From the NCBI GenBank assembly GCA_023101885.1, contig JALPQD010000513.1, positions 806,001 to 870,000 of the forward strand: 64,000 nt of DNA. Reading direction: 5' to 3'. This stretch comes from Typhlomys cinereus. Taxonomy: Eukaryota > Chordata > Mammalia > Rodentia > Platacanthomyidae. Positions 11,553-23,011 of this stretch are shown piece after piece (within the stretch, counting starts at the first letter, position 1; each line of letters opens with the position of its first letter). A model generated the notes under the pieces. The model was not told where the DNA came from and made no database searches. It saw only the letters and a list, made by a program, of their open reading frames with translations. Made by a program: the position numbers and the translations under genes.

Positions 11553-11768
11553 TGTTGTAATGAATATATGACCTAAGCAATTTAAGGCAGTGAGGGTTTA
11601 TTCAGGCTCACAATTCTAGATACAGCTGATAATCATGGCAGGATAGTGGTACCAGCCTCAGTAACCAAGGAAACTAAACATACCCTATCCACAGGATGAG
11701 AGAGGGGCGAGGACCAAAGTACGTCTTCTAACTCACTCGTCTGTCATCTTGCAACCAATGATCTCTCC

Positions 11769-11799
<31 letters not shown>

Positions 11800-12008
11800 A
11801 TCTACATGCCCAGGAAATGGTCCCACCCACCCACCATGGACCAGGTCTTCCATATCAATTAGACAGTCTCCTAATCACATGGCTCACTCAGAGGCTTGCC
11901 GTAACTAAATAACTAAATAATTCTTCATAGGCGCGAAGAGCTCGCATTTCATAGGTTTGAGGATGCAACTCTCAGTTGTCAAGTTGACACCTAACACTAA
12001 CCGCTACA
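11553..12008. mobile_element. MaLR-like solo LTR
   Basis: The element begins TG and ends CA, with GTGAGGGTTTATTCAGGCTC near one end and GTCAAGTTGACACC near the other, as in rodent MT/MaLR LTRs. It contains a (CT)n at about 11766-11800. Flanking 5-mers (CCCTT and TCCAC) do not match, so its ends are approximate. Confidence 0.6.
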
Positions 12009-12039
12009 TCCACAAAACCATTTTTCTAATCCCCCCTGT

Positions 12040-12170
12040 TTCCGTTTTGAGACAGGGTCTCATGTAGTCCAGGCTGGTCTCAAACCACTGTGGTTAAGAT
12101 GACCTTGAACTCCCGATCCTCCTCCTGCTTCCACCTCCCACGTGCTGGGTTACGGGTGTTCCCCAACATA
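12040..12170 (-). mobile_element. B1-like SINE
   Basis: TTTTGAGACAGGGTCTCATG and CCTTGAACTCCCGATCC are antisense B1 landmarks. Confidence 0.8.
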
Positions 12171-12179
12171 ACGGGGGGG

Positions 12180-12560
12180 GGGTTTTGTATTTGAGGGGAA
12201 GGAAGCTAAACTACCAAAAACCTCCAATTCCATTTAATGTATGAGATAAAATTTCAAAACCACTAGAACTACAGAAATGGGCACATGCATTCCAAATCAG
12301 TTAAGGGAGTAGGAGAGAATACAGTAAAAAAAATAATAACCCAAATAAATCCGAGAAAAGGAAAGGCAAGGAAGGAGAGGAAGAGCTCAGAGGGGAGGAA
12401 AATGAGACAATAAAGAGAAACCAAAAAGCATCAATAATCAGGAAATTCCTGAAGGTTCCACACAAACCCATGAAAAAGACATGATTTTTCAATTCATCTC
12501 TTCTCTAAACCTCTAAAATATAAAGACATGGTTGAAAGACCATCAGAACACAAACCAAAG
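12180..12560. other. A-rich sequence, possibly decayed L1
   Basis: Very A-rich on the + strand with no firm match. It precedes L1-like sequence at 12.7 kb and may belong to the same element. Confidence 0.35.
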
Positions 12561-12564
12561 AAAG

Positions 12565-12690
12565 ATGGGGCCAGGCCTGTAATTCCAGCTGCTGAGGCCG
12601 AAGGACTGTAGGCTAAATGAAAGCAAGTCTGGGTTACAGTAAGTTCCAGGCCAGCTCAAGCAACTTAGGGAGACCCTCTCTCAAAGTAAT
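12565..12690 (+). mobile_element. B1-like SINE
   Basis: GGCCTGTAATTCCAGC, then AGTTCCAGGCCAGCTC and a CTCTCTCAAA end, the B1 layout. Confidence 0.7.
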
Positions 12691-12699
12691 AAAAATAAT

Positions 12700-12915
12700 G
12701 ATAATAAATAGTAAATATAAATATAAATAAATAAAAATGTTTAAAGTTTTTTAAGAACTCCATAAGGCATAGATAATGTACATCCATACTCATACAGAAC
12801 GATTAGTGCTTTCCTCTAAGAAATTCATGAGTCAAAGAAGAAGTCAAATGAAAAGTTAAAGCAATTAAAATGACAATGAAAACAGTTCAATAGTTGTCCA
12901 TCAAAAATAGTGATA
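12700..12915 (+). mobile_element. LINE-1 ORF2-derived remnant
   Basis: The stretch around TTCATGAGTCAAAGAAGAAG resembles the L1 ORF2 region preceding the reverse transcriptase. It is short and decayed. Confidence 0.5.
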
Positions 12916-12918
12916 CTC

Positions 12919-13162
12919 GGGCTGGAGAGATGGCTCAGGGGTTAAGATTCTGTCTCACAAGCAGAAGGTCCTGAGTTCAGATCCCAGGTCCCACATAAAA
13001 ATGCCAGATGGAAACTGGGCTGCAGCTTGTACTTCTGGTCCTGGGGGCAGGCAGGGGGAGCCTGAGAAATTCCAGAGTGAAGCAAGAAGGAGGTAGAAGT
13101 AATCCAGGATGATTCCTGAAGTCACCCTTGGTCCTCCAGAGGGACACACAGTGCTCTCTGAT

Positions 13163-13202
<40 letters not shown>
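12919..13202 (+). mobile_element. B2-like SINE, subfamily 2
   Basis: Typical head with CTCAGGGGTTAAGATTC, body ACATAAAAATGCCAG, and a perfect (CA)n to 13202. A clear A-tail is missing. Confidence 0.85.
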
Positions 13203-13204
<2 letters not shown>

Positions 13205-13430
13205 AACAAGATGACTTATGATGGAGAGTAGTTCAGTCAGCAGCGTGCTTGCCTGACATCTGTGAAACTTGGGTTTGATCTCCAGAACTGTGTGAAGCCC
13301 AGGCATGGGGGTACGTGCCTGTCATGTACCTTGGGAAGTGGGAACAGGACATCAGAAGCTCAAGGCCATCCTTGGCTAACAGAGCAAGTTCTAGGCCAAC
13401 CTAGGACTACCGGAAATGCTGACTCGGGGG
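13205..13430 (+). mobile_element. B4-like composite SINE (ID head plus B1)
   Basis: An ID-like head with GGGTTTGATCTCCAG is followed by B1-like CATGGGGGTACGTGCCTGTC and CTAGGCCAACCTAGG. Confidence 0.65.
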
Positions 13431-13464
13431 GGCGGGGGAAGATGTCATAGAAGTAGAAAGCAGA

Positions 13465-13780
13465 GGGGCTGGAGAGGTGGCTCAGGGGTTAAGCCTCTGC
13501 CTTGCAGGCAGAAGGTCCTGAGTTCGGATCCTAGACCCCACGTATAGACGCCGGGCGGAAGCGGGGGCGGCCTGTGTTTCTGGTCCTGGTAGCAATGTGA
13601 ATCCCTGGCAGAGTAAACAAGGAGGAGGTGGAAGCGCCCATGGTGGTTCCCGAATTCGTCTGTGGTTCTACACACACACACACATACATGCGCACACACA
13701 CACACACACACACACATGCGCGCACACGCATACACACACAATTGAATAAATAATAAATAATAAAAAAAAAATTTAAAAAA
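13465..13780 (+). mobile_element. Young B2-like SINE, subfamily 1
   Basis: Flanked by perfect 16-bp repeats AGAAGTAGAAAGCAGA (13449-13464 and 13781-13796). Confidence 0.93.
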
Positions 13781-13799
13781 AGAAGTAGAAAGCAGAATG

Positions 13800-13925
13800 G
13801 TGTCCAGACATGCTGGTACATGTTGTGATTCCAACCCTCAGGAGGCCAAGGCAGGAGGATGGAGACCCCAAGGCCAGCCTGGGCTACACAACGAGACCCC
13901 GAGGGCCAGAGGTTGGTGAGCAGAG
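13800..13925 (+). mobile_element. B1-like SINE
   Basis: CAGGAGGCCAAGGCAGGAGG and AAGGCCAGCCTGGGCTACAC are textbook B1 segments. Confidence 0.85.
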
Positions 13926-14084
13926 GCAGAGAGGGCCGGAAGGAGAAGAGCAAAGTCAGCTAATGCTGGCTGAACACAGTGGACGGGATTAAGCTCCAGC
14001 GTTTCCTGGCACAGCAGGATGGCTTCAGTAACAATTCATTATCCGGTTCAAAGTAGCTACAAGGGAGGATTTTCTGAATGCTCA

Positions 14085-14500
14085 AAACGCAAAGAAACAA
14101 TGAGCTTTAAGGTGATGGATATGCTAATTACCCTGATTTAATCATTGCACAGTCTGTACATATTTCAAAATCTCACACAAATACATAAAATGACTGTCAA
14201 TTAAAATGAAATTGAAAACCAAGAAAGACTCAAAGTAACACTTTTAACCAAATGCAGGGACTCGAAGGTTTAGTCAAAAAAATTAATAAGCTAAGCTCCC
14301 CCCAATCTAATTTATAATTTAAAAAATAGAATAAACCCAAAGGAAGCAATAAGCAAGCTAAGAAGGAAAATTAATTAAGTCAAAGCAAAGAAACATGCTG
14401 AAAAAAATCAACAAAGTAAAAAAATGGTTTCTTGAAAAAAAAAAAACTAATAAAAAGACAAACCTCTGGCAAGATTGATCAAAAATAAAAGAGAAACTTA
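14085..14500 (+). mobile_element. LINE-1 remnants (3' UTR-like and ORF2-like)
   Basis: 14110-14215 resembles the 3' UTR of old L1 families (GGTGATGGATATGCTAATTA). 14320-14490 resembles L1 ORF2, with AAATCAACAAAG and GGTTTCTTGAAAA. The frame is broken throughout. Confidence 0.65.
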
Positions 14501-14519
14501 ATGAAAGGTTGTTATTAAC

Positions 14520-15185
14520 AATAAAAAGGGAACCAAGTTTACAGACTCAGAAGAGATTGGAAAGGTGGAAAGTAGGTTGTTGGGGGACAGGGCGTCATTT
14601 TCTTCAGTGGCGTAGCACTAAGTTACCCAGGCCCAACCATGCTCATATAAGCAGCCCTAAAGAAACTCGCTGGGGTGGAGTAGGAAACTGAGGAATGGGA
14701 GAGGCAGAAGAGGAGTCCAAGTGAGTGAGAGATGATAATAGAGGGTGAAAAGGACCAAAATTCATTACATGCATGTATGGTTTTTCAAAGAACAATACGT
14801 CTTAAAGTGGAAAGTGAATAATGTGCACAGCTCCCAGCCAAGGAGCGGGTCATTCCAACTCACACAGACGTAAACCCTTCAGGAGAGAAAAAGATGGAGT
14901 ATGGCCCAGCCTGGTCTCCAAGGACAGGGTAACCCTGGTTTCATGATGTACCAAGCTGAGCCTGAGACAGGAAAACTGAAAACAATTTCAGGGAGCACAT
15001 AGCACAGAAATCCTGGACGGAGCAAGAGCAGTCTGAACCTGGAACCATGTGATGAGAGATTATGGCTAGCTTGGGTTTGTTCTAGAGCTGCCAGGGTGCC
15101 TCACATTTAAATCTGTAGCTGAACTCACCCAATTAACTCACTTGTTGCATCAATAAACTCATGGAGAAAAAACACGTTATCTTTT
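14520..15185. other. Intergenic sequence without recognised repeats
   Basis: No repeat family or exon is recognised. The junction with the adjacent L1-like DNA is unclear. Confidence 0.4.
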
Positions 15186-15189
15186 CCTT

Positions 15190-15470
15190 CTTTTTTTTTT
15201 TGAATTTATTATGAATTGATTTATAATTGTAAACATTTCAGGAGTATGCAATGTTTTATGAATACAATTAAGCTAATTAGCAAATTCATCACCTCAAACA
15301 CCACTATTTGTGGTGAGGATGTTTGAAGTTTGCAGCTTTGAAATGTGTAATACATTGCTATTAAGTATCTTTTCAACAGATACAAAAGTGAATGGCAAAT
15401 TAGCAAAAGAAGGGAAACTTCTTTCAAATAAAAGCTCAAATACTTAAGCCTCTGGGAAATGTTATTGCTG
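15190..15470. mobile_element. Old L1 3' UTR-like remnant
   Basis: Segments such as AATTAGCAAATTCATCACCTC and TGTGGTGAGGATGTTTGAAG resemble the 3' end of old L1M/L1P families. Orientation is uncertain. Confidence 0.45.
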
Positions 15471-15822
15471 CAGTTTATGTCAGATGGGTAACGTACCAAT
15501 GCGTGACGAGGCTTGAGGGCAGCACAAGCCACTCAATGGTGTGACCCCCAGTTACCAGGTTTATAGCGGAGCAGTCCTCGTTCTTCATGAGAAGTTAGAA
15601 ATCCCTTGACCACAATGAAGAGACGAGGATGCTTCTCACAGCCAGACCTACGGTCCCAGCCGATGTGGTAAAACAAGAAGGAACCACTGGATGTGGGAAG
15701 GAGAGATGTATATGGATCACAGCTATACGTTTGTCTTCATACAAAATCCAAAACCACGTGTAAAGTGTTAGAAAACTAGATTCGGTAAGGTTGCAAGATC
15801 TTTAAAAGAGAGATATATAAGC

Positions 15823-15965
15823 CAGGCTACACCTGTAATCCCAGCACTTGCAAAGTTGAGGCAGGAGGATTACCCTGAGTTCAAGGACAGACTGGGGTAT
15901 GTGGTAGATTCTTTGTCAGCCTGGGCTACAAAGCAAACCCTTCCTCAGAAAGAAAAAGAGACAGA
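15823..15965 (+). mobile_element. B1-like SINE
   Basis: CACCTGTAATCCCAGCAC and GAGGCAGGAGGATTACC, followed by a purine-rich tail. Confidence 0.85.
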
Positions 15966-16032
15966 GACAGAAGATAAATAGGTTAGGTATATTATTCTAT
16001 AGGGAAAAAAATAATTGAATTTAAGAGATGCA

Positions 16033-16036
<4 letters not shown>

Positions 16037-16086
<50 letters not shown>
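16037..16086. repeat. (TA)n microsatellite
   Basis: About 24 uninterrupted TA units, a self-complementary run. Confidence 0.97.
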
Positions 16087-16088
<2 letters not shown>

Positions 16089-16089
<1 letters not shown>

Positions 16090-16190
16090 GCTGGGGATGT
16101 AGCTCAATGATATAGACTTGTTAAACATTCGTAAAGTCCTGTGTACTATCTATCCCCAACACCAGAAAATATGTGTCTATAATTGCAGCA
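16089..16190 (+). mobile_element. ID-like SINE
   Basis: GGCTGGGGATGTAGCTCAATG is the ID/tRNA-Ala-like head; a B-box-like stretch follows at about 16140. Confidence 0.7.
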
Positions 16191-16236
16191 AAAATAATGA
16201 AAATGTACCCAGGAATAAAACTGTTAAGATGTGTAT

Positions 16237-16625
16237 AAAGGCTGAAGAGAGAGCTGAGAGGTTAAAGCCCTTACTTCACAAGCAAAAGGGCCTGAATTAG
16301 GACCCCCAGATCCCACATAAAAATGCTGAGCAAGTGTCTCAGCCCACCTATGATTCTAGCCCTGGAAGCCTAGGAATCCCCAGAGTAAAGGTTGGCCAGA
16401 TTATCCCTAAAGCCAGGCTCTGGGTTCAATTAGAGACCCAGGCTCACAAAAATAAGGTAGAAGAGCAATCAAGGATGGCTCCTGATATCACCTTCAATCC
16501 TCCACAGGCACAGATACTCAAGTGCACTTATGTACACACACACATATACCCACCCACATGCAAAAACCACACACACTTGAATGCACCTCATACATGCATA
16601 CCTGAATTGAAAAAGAAAGAAAATA
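16237..16625 (+). mobile_element. Old B2-like SINE, subfamily-2 ancestor type
   Basis: A diverged head (GAGAGCTGAGAGGTTAAAGCC) and the ACATAAAAATGCTGAG body, but with about 60 extra body bases compared with the young copies, then a CA-rich tail. Confidence 0.65.
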
Positions 16626-16984
16626 TGTACAAAACCTGGGTAGAACCCTAAACCCGAAAGAAAGTAAACAATGTGTTTTAAATTGTTCAGTGTATAGAGA
16701 GACTTAATGCTTAAAGATGGCGAGTTCTAGTAAACTGACCTGTAGTTGATGGTATGTATGTCTCTCAACATCACAAGACTTCTATGACTCTGGAGAAGCA
16801 AAAACTCTGCAAGACCTCAAAAGAACAAAGACACAGAAGTAGATAGCACTGGAAAAAGAAAGTAAGGCGAGGTGGTTTTCCCTACCAATATCCAGACAGA
16901 GAAAGGCAAAGCCCCTGGGAGAGATGGCATTGACACAGCGAGGCCACAGAAAGCCTTAAACCAACTGGACATGGGGCATGGACA

Positions 16985-17190
16985 GAAGGAGCACTGATGA
17001 GCACTGAGAAGCCCTGTAGAGCACCGAGGAGCACCGAGGAGCACCAAGGAGCACCGAGGAGCACTGAGGAGTACTGTAGATCACTGAAGATCACTCAAGA
17101 CTTCTGAGGATCATGGTAAATCACTGTGGATCACTGAGGGTCACTGCAGGTCACTGTGGGTGATTGCAAACCACTAAAGGCTTCTGTGAA
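16985..17190. repeat. GATCACTGAG-type short tandem array (about 10-bp unit)
   Basis: Units GAGCACCGAG, GATCACTGAA and GGTCACTGCAG repeat about 20 times. The array is cut by the next SINE and resumes at about 17480-17515 with TGAATCACTGAGATCACTG. Confidence 0.8.
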
Positions 17191-17192
17191 TC

Positions 17193-17390
17193 GGGCCTGG
17201 AGAGGTGGCTCAGGGGTTAAGCCTCTGCATTGTAGGTGGAAGGTCCTGAGTTCGGATCCTAGACCCCACGTATAGACACCAGGTGGCCTGCATTTCTGGT
17301 CCTGGTAGGGCGGAGCCTGTGAATCCCGGGGCGGAGTAAACAAGGAGGAGCTGGAGGCGGTCCATGGTGGTTCCCAAATTCGCCCGTGGT

Positions 17391-17429
<39 letters not shown>

Positions 17430-17482
17430 ACACACGTGCACACACGCACAATTGAAAATTTAAAAAAAAGATTTAAAAAAAG
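17193..17482 (+). mobile_element. B2-like SINE, subfamily 1, inside a tandem array
   Basis: Full head and body but with a deletion after CACCAGG. TCTGTGAATC before and TGCTATGAATC after may be diverged target repeats. Confidence 0.85.
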
Positions 17483-17574
17483 ACTGCTATGAATCACTGA
17501 GATCACTGTGGAAAGGAAAGAGCTTTAACAAGCAGCTGGGTATCCACGAAGAGAAAGCCTTAAAATTATACTAA

Positions 17575-17860
17575 TTCTATGTGTGCGTGCGTGCATGCGT
17601 GCGTGTGTGTGCATGTGTGTGCGTGTGTAGTGTTCATATGTTTGTACAACTGCTGTAGATGTGTGAGCACGTAGAAGACAGAGGTCAGTGCCAGGTGTCT
17701 TTCTCAATAGTTTTCCACCTTGGTTTTTGAGACAGGGTCTCTCACTGAACCTAGGAGTCACTAACTGAACCTGGTTGCCTTTGATGACATATGTCTGATC
17801 ACGTGCTGGAGCATAATGCATAAATCAGTGGATATATCATTGAGCTAAGCATCTCCCCTC
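17575..17860 (-). mobile_element. B4-like SINE with TG-rich end
   Basis: A TG/CG-rich tract (17580-17635) is followed by antisense SINE text, TTTTGAGACAGGGTCTCTCAC. Confidence 0.55.
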
Positions 17861-17907
17861 CCCACCTCCCACCAGGATTAATCCTCATAAGTCTTGCGAG
17901 GATGGTG

Positions 17908-18427
17908 TATTAGTCAGGGTTCTCTGAAGAAACAGAATCTATAGAATGTAGTATAAATAAATAAGTTTATTAAAAAATAACTCACAATAAAAATAGTGTC
18001 CTTCAAGGTAGCAGCCTCATTCTTGACCAGAATGTTCCACAAAGCCAAAAGATCCCGAGAAGGTCTCAAGCCGCTGCTCCTCTGGAGGGTTGAAGACGCT
18101 GGGCTCCGATGTCGGCGATGAACAGCAAACAGCAGCGAGGCCTAGAGACCAGGCTCCAAAGGCAGCGGGAACAGCAACAACGTGATGGAAACGGTAAAGT
18201 TCCAAGTCAGCCAAGAACGGAGGCAGCGGCAGCAGCAACAAAGAAGGCCATGCCGCTCTAAAGGCGAACGTGCACAGGAAAGTGCCACCCACTACGGGCT
18301 GGGTTCTCCACAGCGATCAGTCAAGTACCTGCAGACTTGTTCAGGGGCCATTCCCACCATTAACCTTCCATCACTGCCCCCAAACAGTCTGCAACTGTCA
18401 AGCTGACATCGAAATGCAACCATAACA
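17908..18427. mobile_element. LTR-like interspersed repeat
   Basis: Starts TGTATTAGTCAGGGTTCTCTG and ends in GTCAAGCTGACATCG and ACCATAACA, so it has TG...CA ends and the same terminal motif as the other LTRs here. The flanking repeats GATGG and GACGA do not match well. It contains a GCAGC-rich centre. Confidence 0.5.
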
Positions 18428-18429
18428 GA

Positions 18430-19240
18430 CGATAACATGTTGATAGGACAACTCCTGTGTCAGGCTTATGGAACTACACACGCTGCAGTGAATTTGTAGA
18501 TGCCACAGCCCTCCCAGGCCCAGAAGATAATGTCCAGTCACACTCTTCCACCTTTCAAGCTCTTAAAATCCTACCACTTCATCCTCTGTGACATTTCCTG
18601 AGCTTTGGAGTGGGTAGGAGACCTAGATGTCCAGTTTTGGACCAGACAGTTTGCCATCCCTTATTTTCTGTCCTTCTATCAGTGGACGCTTTCTGTAATA
18701 AACACCTTCCATTACAGAAGGAAGCTTCTAGATTAAGTGCTGAGCGGTCCTCCAATGTGTGGGTATAATGACAGCTGGTTTTATTGTTGTTGTTTATAAA
18801 GCAGCTTATATAGCATCATATAGCTAAACCTTCATAGCTAAACCAAGACATGAGAATGAAAGACAAAATAGCTTCATGTCTCCAAGAGCCTATGTCCTCC
18901 TCTCATAGGTTCTTGTTCTAGCCTACAGTACCAAGAGTAAACCCTGCTGGAAAGGGGGTCTTAAGTCCAATCAGAACATTGCTGGTTGCACCCTTCTATT
19001 TTCATGCCACTGTTACACTGATTGCTATTGTCAGGGTGACTTTTTATTGCAACTTGCAACTTTCACAGATTAATGAGACTGTTGATTGCTTTTCTCCGCA
19101 GCTTGCATAGTACTTTCTGATCCTAAGAGACAGTTTCAAGAGTCAGTTCTCTCCTTCTACCTCATCAAGGCAGAATCTCTCTTCTTGTTTCTGTCACTGA
19201 GCTACACATTCCAAGCTTACCTGGCCCCTGAGATTCCAGC
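18430..19240. other. Unique intergenic sequence
   Basis: No repeat or gene recognised. A CTTCATAGCTAAAC-like motif repeats near 18810-18845. Confidence 0.35.
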
Positions 19241-19404
19241 TCAGACACTTTTAATGTGAGTGCTAGGGATTCAAACTCATGCTTGTGTGGCAGGGATTTT
19301 GCCAACCAAGTTGTGATCCCATCCCCAAAAGGATACTTATCCTAAGTGGATCCAAGACTTGAGTATGAAAGACAAAACTGACAAATTCATAGAAGAAAAT
19401 ATAA

Positions 19405-19510
19405 CTAAGTAGAACAGCACATCCCTATAATCCCAGCACTTGGAAGCCAAAGCAAGAGGACTGTGAGATCAAGGTCAACCTGAGCTACACAGCAAGTCCC
19501 TGGCCTATCT
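19405..19510 (+). mobile_element. B1-like SINE
   Basis: CCCTATAATCCCAGCACTTGG and CAACCTGAGCTACACAGC. Confidence 0.8.
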
Positions 19511-19664
19511 GGGCCAGACACACGTGTGCACATGCAGGTGTGCATATCAATATGTCTTTATACCACAGAACAGGAAAGGATTTCCTCAACAAAATTTTTA
19601 AAAAAGCATTGCAGTAGAATGCTTAACTAACATGCAACGGTCCTGGCCTCAACTAGGCACAGCA

Positions 19665-19839
19665 AGATAGACATAGACAGATAGGTAGATAAAAGATAGA
19701 TAGATGGATAGATAGATAGATAGATGGATGGATAGATAGATAGATAGATAGATGATAGATAGATAGATAATTACTTGATAGATGATAGATAACAGATGGA
19801 TAGATGGGAGATAAATATATAGATGAAAGATAGATACAT

Positions 19840-19893
<54 letters not shown>

Positions 19894-19895
19894 AC
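19665..19895. repeat. (GATA)n array
   Basis: Two perfect GATA runs are separated by degenerate GATG and GATAA variants; the longest run is at about 19840-19893. Confidence 0.95.
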
Positions 19896-19967
19896 GAACA
19901 TAAATGACAGAAATAAATAGGTAGGGACAACCATAAAGAAAGTATTCATAGAATGATGGGATTGGAA

Positions 19968-20006
19968 TATTTTTTTATTTATTCAATTGTGCGCGCATGT
20001 GTGTGT

Positions 20007-20051
<45 letters not shown>

Positions 20052-20246
20052 GAACCAAGGCCAAATTGGGGAACCACCATGGACCGCCTCCACCTCCTCC
20101 TTGTTTACTCTGTTCTGCCCTACCAAGACCAGAAGCGCAGGCCTGCCCCACTTTCGCCCTCCGTCTACACATGGGATCTATGATCCGAACTCAGGACTCT
20201 CCGCCTACAAGGCAGAGGCCTAACCCCTAAGCCATCTCTCCAGCCC
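19968..20246 (-). mobile_element. B2-like SINE, subfamily 1
   Basis: Antisense copy from ATTTATTCAATTGTGCG through (TG)n to GCCATCTCTCCAGCCCC. Flanked by GGATTGGAA (19959-19967 and 20249-20257). It is the only antisense member of this subfamily that I found. Confidence 0.9.
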
Positions 20247-20765
20247 CAGGATTGGAAATTAATGGTGTAAAAATATTGTAAGTTCACTATACTTATGTAT
20301 GATGCGCAAAAAGAATAAAAATTTAAAAGAAAATATTCATAAATTCAATTGCATTAAAATTCAGAACGTTTCTGCATTGAGACATCATAAAGAAAATCCA
20401 AAGACAAGCCACCCACTGGGAGCAGCCACCGGAGAGGCACGCCACAGACGGCCCTGCTGGGAGTGCGAGCGACAGGCACAGGCACCCTCAGAGGTGGAAG
20501 CTGAAAGACCCATCAGGGTCGGAAAGCATCGAGTCCACAGACAAGGGGAGATTTTGCCTCTCTGGCAGCGAAATGAAGAAGGCCGACACTATCGAGGGCT
20601 GGAGAGGGTCTGGATCACTGGGCACTGCTTCATTCTGCCGGTTGGCATATAAATCTGGACAAGCATTTTGGGAAACAAGGTGGCACCATTTGTAAATCTG
20701 AACATTCGCCTACTCCATCTACTCAGCAATTAATTCCTTTAACGAAACTCATGATCTCTAGACAC

Positions 20766-21178
20766 TGCTGCAGTTAGACTACAGGTCGCTGATAAATGAT
20801 AAATACACAAGCAAACAACTTAAGGGGGAACAAGGGGTTTTAGTTTGGCTTACAATTCGTGGTTACAGTTCCTTGTCCAGCTTCAAAGGAGAGCTCATAC
20901 CAACACCAGAGACTAAAGGAACTAGCCGCACCATATCCATGTATCCATAGGACTGCCGAGAGAGGACAATCCTCACTTGCCAGACTAGCCAACTTCCTTA
21001 ACCAGCTCTATCTTATTCAGACCAGCCCCACCCACCATGGGCCAGGGCCTTCCCATCAATCAGCCAGTCTCTTGCAGGTTTGCTCCAGACTTAACTACCA
21101 ATTCTTTACAAATGTGCCCAGAGCTCCAGAGTTCCAAGCATTCAACTGTCAGCTTGACACCTGTATCTAACTATGACA
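20766..21178. mobile_element. MaLR-like solo LTR with exact 5-bp target repeats
   Basis: The 413-bp element begins TG and ends CA and is flanked by GACAC at 20761-20765 and 21179-21183. Its end CAGCTTGACACCTGTATC and the 36.8-kb copy are clearly the same family. A five-base duplication is the ERVL/MaLR hallmark. Confidence 0.85.
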
Positions 21179-21271
21179 GACACTAAAAAAGGTGTTCAAA
21201 AATGTGCCTAATATAATCCTTACACAGAGGCAGGAGGATCACAAGTTCAAACTTGTACTAGACTATGTAGC

Positions 21272-21475
21272 TCGGCCGTGCATCACAGTAGCACACCTCT
21301 GTAATCTCAGTACTTGGGAAGCTGAAGCGGGAAGATCAAGAGTTCAAGGCCAGTCTGAGTTACATGGTAAATTCAAAGCCAGTCTGCTTGAATAGCTAGA
21401 GCTTTGCCCTGCTCCTGCCAAGAAAGAGAGAACGAAATGAAAGAATGAAAACAGGGAGGGAGGGAGGGAGGGAGA
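21272..21475 (+). mobile_element. B1-like SINE with GGGA-rich tail
   Basis: ACACCTCTGTAATCTCAG and TTCAAGGCCAGTCTGAG, then AAAGAGAG and (GGGA)n. Confidence 0.8.
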
Positions 21476-21528
21476 AACAGAGGAAGGGACGGAAAAAGAA
21501 GCCACTCCAAAGCCATTAAGAAGAAATG

Positions 21529-21747
21529 AACGGGGCTGGAGAGGTGGCTTAGGGGTTAAGCCTCTGCCTTGCAGGTGGAAGGTCCTGAGTTCGGATCCTA
21601 GACCCCACGTATAGACACAGGCGGAATCGGGGGCGGCCTGCGTTTCTGGTCCTGGTAGGGCGGAGCCTGTGAATCCCGGGGCAGAGTGAACAAGGAGGAG
21701 GTGGAGGCGTCCATGGTGGTTCCCGAATTTGCCCGTAGTTCTACACA

Positions 21748-21807
<60 letters not shown>

Positions 21808-21831
21808 ATGGAATAAATAATAAAAAAATTT
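21529..21831 (+). mobile_element. Young B2-like SINE, subfamily 1
   Basis: Flanked by TTAAGAAGAAATG (21516-21528 and 21832-21844). It includes a perfect (CA)n at about 21752-21801. Confidence 0.93.
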
Positions 21832-21844
21832 TTAAGAAGAAATG

Positions 21845-22415
21845 GAATAAACTAATTTTGTGGTACAAACAGACAATGAACTGCGTAGAAGGAAAACCAA
21901 TAAGTTTTGTCAGGAAACAGAATGACAAGAAATTTACTTACAGATGTAATTGGCTTTTATTCACGATTCATGCACAGCCACCTCCAGGACACAATGGATG
22001 GAGCTCTCCCACTGGGCTGAAGTGGTGGAGGTGGGCTCGGCAAGACCACGGAACAATAGCCAGAGATACACTGGCTAATATCCAGTTGTGCCTGCTTACT
22101 TGTTTCGCCAAGTTAAAGGAGAAGAGACTTCCTTTAAAATGTTTTGAGTATTTACTCTCCGTGATCTCCTGCACTGGAGGACGGTACGTAAATAAAGCCG
22201 CAGACTCCCGAAGTTTTGCGGAGCCAACTTTCTCCTACTCCCACGGGTGTGATATTGTCAGCTTCTCCCCAGGACCTTCAAGTGCCTCTCATCTATGAGA
22301 ACACTCCATCAGTATACGGAAGTATACGGAAGAGAATCTGCATGGAGATTTGCCCAAGGGGCCATTTACAACAGTCAAGTTATCAGCCTCCCGGGAGTCA
22401 ATAGCTTAAAGACAA
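21845..22415. other. Unique intergenic sequence
   Basis: One forward ORF (21729-22298) crosses the SINE boundary and is not credible. An 11-bp AGTATACGGAA direct repeat sits at about 22310-22332. Confidence 0.4.
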
Positions 22416-22658
22416 ATGAGAGGGCCAATGAGCTGACTCAGCAGGTGCGGTGCGTGCTCGCAAGCCTGGCAACCTGAGTACAAAGCCCACGTGGTAGAAG
22501 GAAAGTTGTCCTCTGACCTCTACCCATGCTTCATGGCACCTGCTTACAAACCTTAATACCAAACCCACGTGGTAGGAGACATGACTTCTGAAAGTTGTCC
22601 TCTGACCGCCACCTATGTGTAATGGCATGCATACGTGAATGTGAACCTCTCCCCCCCC

Positions 22659-22727
<69 letters not shown>

Positions 22728-22740
22728 TAATCCTTAACTA
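22415..22740 (+). mobile_element. B3-like SINE with (CT)n(CA)n tail
   Basis: A tRNA-like head (GAGCTGACTCAGCAGG) is followed by two copies of a GTGGTAG...AAGTTGTCCTCTGACC segment, indicating an internal duplication. The (CT)n(CA)n runs to 22725. Confidence 0.75.
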
Positions 22741-23011
22741 ATTAATTAAAATGCCATTCAAAACCAAGCAAGCCAAACCATGTATCATTTAAACGGACAT
22801 ATGGATGTGATGACCATGTTTTGAAACAAACAGAATGTCAAACACAGACCTCCAGGTAGCTGTTTACCTCTGGAAGCCGAGGAGACTGAGAATGGAAAGG
22901 ACCATGCCGACAGGGAGATGAGAAGACACGGGGACCCTGGGACTGTGCTCCCCAGCACAGTAACTGTGAGCCGTAGAGGACAATTTGCTTTGAGTTAGAA
23001 TTAGGGCCAGC

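Larger units (their letters stand above)
19330..20760 (+). mobile_element. LINE-1 remnant (ORF2 end and 3' region), interrupted
   Basis: 19330-19410 (GGATCCAAGACTTGAGTATG, then AAATTCATAGAAGAAAATAT), 20330-20410 and 20645-20760 resemble successive parts of L1 ORF2 and 3' sequence. A B1, a GATA array, an antisense SINE and an LTR have split it. Confidence 0.6.
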
